From Dryocola boscaweniae (lineage in GTDB: Bacteria > Pseudomonadota > Gammaproteobacteria > Enterobacterales > Enterobacteriaceae), in contig NZ_JALHAP010000077.1 in assembly GCF_025215095.1 (NCBI RefSeq), forward strand, positions 1 to 64,000: a DNA stretch of 64,000 nt, given 5' to 3'. The translations under genes were made by a program, and so were the position numbers. Under the pieces are notes generated by a model. That model saw nothing but the letters and a program-made list of their open reading frames with translations. It was not told where the DNA came from and made no database searches. Shown here in pieces: positions 62,008 through 64,000 of this stretch; the first letter of the stretch is position 1, and each line of letters starts with the position of its first letter.

Positions 62008-63882
62008 TTAAAAATCCAGCAATGACGGGTTTTCTTCTTTGTTGGTATTCGGTGTTGTCGTGTCTTTTTCGCCCACCTCATCAAAAAAAAGATCGGGCCA
62101 CGTTGTGGTGATATCCGGCATTGATACGGATACGGAGGATGTTTCCTCCTCGTTAAAATCCAGGGCGATGTTTACCGTTGCGGCGGTGGCGGCAATGGCG
62201 GGCGACACGGTGCAGATCTCCAGTTCGCGTTTTCTCACCCTGATGGGCGAAATCAGAGAGGCCGACGGGAGTGTTTTTGTCGTGAAGATGAAGCTGACAA
62301 AATCGGGTAGGTTCAGGATCATATTGCTGTCGGTAAAAAAACGCTCGGCCTGCCTGATGGTGCGTTCATCGTCGATAGTCTCTGTCAGCACGGCGTCGGT
62401 TTTCGCTTTGCGGACCTCATCATCGACTAATATGGTGCCGGACATCCTTGCCACCCATTCAGCGGTATCCGGGTCCATGACACGGTAAACCAGTTTGAAT
62501 TTGGCGTTCTCAACGACAGCGCCGACAACAGCGTCCCCTTTCAAATCTGCCGGGCAGTCTTTTAAATCGTCAATCGACTGATGGTCCATAATAATATGCA
62601 CGCCTTTATCGCGTGCCGCGCCTAAGCCTTCCAGCGCGGGTCTGGATAAATGGTATTTCAGCTCGGAAAGATAAATAGCAATAGGGCGGGGAACGTCTTT
62701 CACTCGCTCGCGCCTTTCTGCCAACTGGTACAGGCGAACCAGCAACATGCGCTGAGCGGTAATGATTTTGCTGTTGCGCATTGAGCCAATCACATAACAG
62801 CAACCGCCTTCTTCAAATATCCTATTAAGCGAAAATCCGGTGGGGGCATTAATGGCATTGAGTAAAGCCAGCTCTTCAATTTTCCCGAAAAAGGCTTTTA
62901 TTTTATCTGCAATGCCCTGAACGTAGTCTCCGTTATACACATCCCGAATGGTTGAGGCAGTATTACGGGTGACAAACTGCGCGGCTATTCGTGCCGCTTT
63001 CCGGTCGTCAATCCGGTAAAAGTCCGACTCCTGGCCTTTTTCCGCCAGACTGAAACCGGCAACAAAAAGCTCTTCCAGTTCATCGGCGGTGATCTCTTCA
63101 ATCAGGTTTAACTGGTATTGGGGTTTTCGCAGGTCAATCAGGGCAAAAGGTTTACCGGCATCCTCGCAGGCTTTGCGGTAAAGGTGCGGAGCCCATTCAT
63201 CATCCTTGGGGTCCATCACAAATACGCCTTCACCGGCCAGAATACTTTGATAAAGTAATATCCCGGTGGCAACGCCCTTACCGGCACCGGTGGTGCCGAT
63301 AATATCCGCGTGTTGTTTTTGCCAGTCTTTTAACGGCAAATACATCGGCTGAATATCTCGGTCAATGCCGATAAATAACCCTTTGTTCAGGTCGATATAA
63401 TCCAGCGGGTCATAATGCAGCGTTTCCGGCAGCAGGGATTTTACCGTGCGGACATCGGTGCGCAATTCCCGTTCAAGCGTGGTTTTCCTCACGAGGTGTT
63501 TCTTTATTTTGTCTAATTCAGGGGTTAATACCCTTCGCAGCAGAATATGCAAAATAAAACCCGATACAGTAAAGATAATCAGCACCGGCCATGCCAGAAC
63601 GGGAATGCTGGCGACTACCCGCCCTTGATAAAGCCACTGGAAAATCCAGATAAGTACCGGCCCCATGGTACCGGAAAGAAAACACAGCAGGGAAAAAGCA
63701 ATAATCAGCTTTTGCCACAGCGGGGCTTTTTGCCGTTCATCGCTTTTCATCGAGGCGAAAAACGGCATCGTCAGCCCCGATAACAGCGCCAGCATCAGCT
63801 GATGCTGTTGCATAAAAGCCATGAAGTTCAGCGCGCCATTCACTATCGGCGACAGTGAAACGGCCAGCTTATTCAAAATCAC
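62008..63882 (-). CDS. mobB: Type IV coupling protein MobB (TraD/VirD4-like)
   Basis: 624 aa membrane ATPase that brings the relaxase-DNA complex to the type IV secretion channel. Membrane helices at about residues 25-42, 58-82 and 94-115. Walker A GTTGAGKG at 196-203; FVMDPKDDEW and IAIYLSELKYHL in the motor domain; acidic C-terminal tail. I place the start at GTG 63882, which has AAGGAGG 5 bases upstream and overlaps the stop of the preceding gene (GTGA); the longer frame to 63912 would cover that site. Forms an operon with mobC. Confidence 0.88.
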   Translation of the reverse strand: MILNKLAVSLSPIVNGALNFMAFMQQHQLMLALLSGLTMPFFASMKSDERQKAPLWQKLIIAFSLLCFLSGTMGPVLIWIFQWLYQGRVVASIPVLAWPVLIIFTVSGFILHILLRRVLTPELDKIKKHLVRKTTLERELRTDVRTVKSLLPETLHYDPLDYIDLNKGLFIGIDRDIQPMYLPLKDWQKQHADIIGTTGAGKGVATGILLYQSILAGEGVFVMDPKDDEWAPHLYRKACEDAGKPFALIDLRKPQYQLNLIEEITADELEELFVAGFSLAEKGQESDFYRIDDRKAARIAAQFVTRNTASTIRDVYNGDYVQGIADKIKAFFGKIEELALLNAINAPTGFSLNRIFEEGGCCYVIGSMRNSKIITAQRMLLVRLYQLAERRERVKDVPRPIAIYLSELKYHLSRPALEGLGAARDKGVHIIMDHQSIDDLKDCPADLKGDAVVGAVVENAKFKLVYRVMDPDTAEWVARMSGTILVDDEVRKAKTDAVLTETIDDERTIRQAERFFTDSNMILNLPDFVSFIFTTKTLPSASLISPIRVRKRELEICTVSPAIAATAATVNIALDFNEEETSSVSVSMPDITTTWPDLFFDEVGEKDTTTPNTNKEENPSLLDF

Positions 63883-64000
63883 GATGCCTCCTTCATCAGC
63901 AGTTGGCCCCATGACGTCGCCCCATTAATTCGCCCCACGGTGTTGGGCGAAAAGGCGGGGCGAACGTCAGGGACGGAGAAGGTGGCCGCGATGCGGCCAT
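63879..64000 (-). CDS. 3' end of a transfer-operon gene (partial)
   Basis: A frame enters from the right edge and stops at TGA 63879-63881, overlapping the mobB GTG. The last ~39 codons include AATFSVPDVRPAFSPNTVGR and end LLMKEAS. Too short to identify; tight coupling says it is part of the mob/transfer operon. Confidence 0.6.
   Translation of the reverse strand, partial: GRIAATFSVPDVRPAFSPNTVGRINGATSWGQLLMKEAS

Noticed and set aside
1..64000. CRISPR array or rRNA genes
   Set aside because: No regularly spaced direct repeats of 24-40 bp and no rRNA-like sequence were seen.

Overview
The window looks like the chromosome of a member of the Enterobacteriaceae (Klebsiella/Enterobacter/Cronobacter relatives; genus not resolved). 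The left 10 kb carries the E. coli-type order sbcB, dacD, sbmC, yeeA, tmaR, then cobalamin assembly genes cobU-cobS-cobT, with proteins close in length and sequence to the E. coli or Salmonella ones. The rest is accessory DNA in layers.

Layout. (1) 1-10 kb: core genes. An acyltransferase pseudogene lies between sbcB and dacD. cbiP sits directly in front of cobUST, and upstream of it is a collapsed cbiB scar, so the lower part of the B12 pathway remains while the ring-building genes are not here. (2) 10.1-11.2 kb: a small phage-type switch (XRE repressor, divergent Ner-like protein, frameshifted third gene) between two identical 34-bp palindromic repeats. (3) 11.2-16.3 kb: an ArsR-type regulator divergent from a complete second elongation factor G, a YbdK-type carboxylate-amine ligase and a membrane acyltransferase. 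(4) 16.6-42.6 kb: a 26-kb catabolic island bounded by two 206-bp direct repeats, each holding the last 16 bases of a tRNA-Asn gene and a tRNA-type terminator. (5) 42.6-56.2 kb: a defence cluster with a lone large SF2 helicase, an ABC three-component (ABC-3C) system and a Shango system (TerB protein, BrxD-like ATPase, Lhr-like helicase), separated by transposase wreckage. (6) 56.2-64 kb: conjugative-element DNA with ArdC, unknown genes, and the MOB_C relaxase/coupling-protein pair mobC-mobB, running off the right edge. An asparagine-tRNA attachment core plus MOB_C mobilisation genes is the pattern of ICEKp/ICEEc1-type (HPI-like) elements.

How the genes work together. The catabolic island has a ribose-type ABC importer (Tat-exported binding protein, two permeases, one ATPase) and a GPH-type symporter for uptake. 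It has sugar-type enzymes (two aldo/keto reductases, a Zn alcohol dehydrogenase, an SDR, a TIM-barrel isomerase, a DUF993 protein, glycerate kinase). It also has a complete alcohol-to-enoyl-CoA oxidation line: GMC oxidoreductase, aldehyde dehydrogenase, CoA transferase, acyl-CoA dehydrogenase, ETF-beta, ETF-alpha and ETF:quinone oxidoreductase. Ten copies of an inverted repeat built from TAACTA/TAGTTA half-sites lie in front of the island's transcription units. The island encodes one obvious regulator, a TetR-family protein, which suggests a single regulon for a substrate I cannot name.

The most promising points are this operator set with its undefined pathway, the tRNA-Asn-tagged tandem-island structure, the ABC-3C, Shango and lone-helicase defence genes, and the duplicated EF-G.
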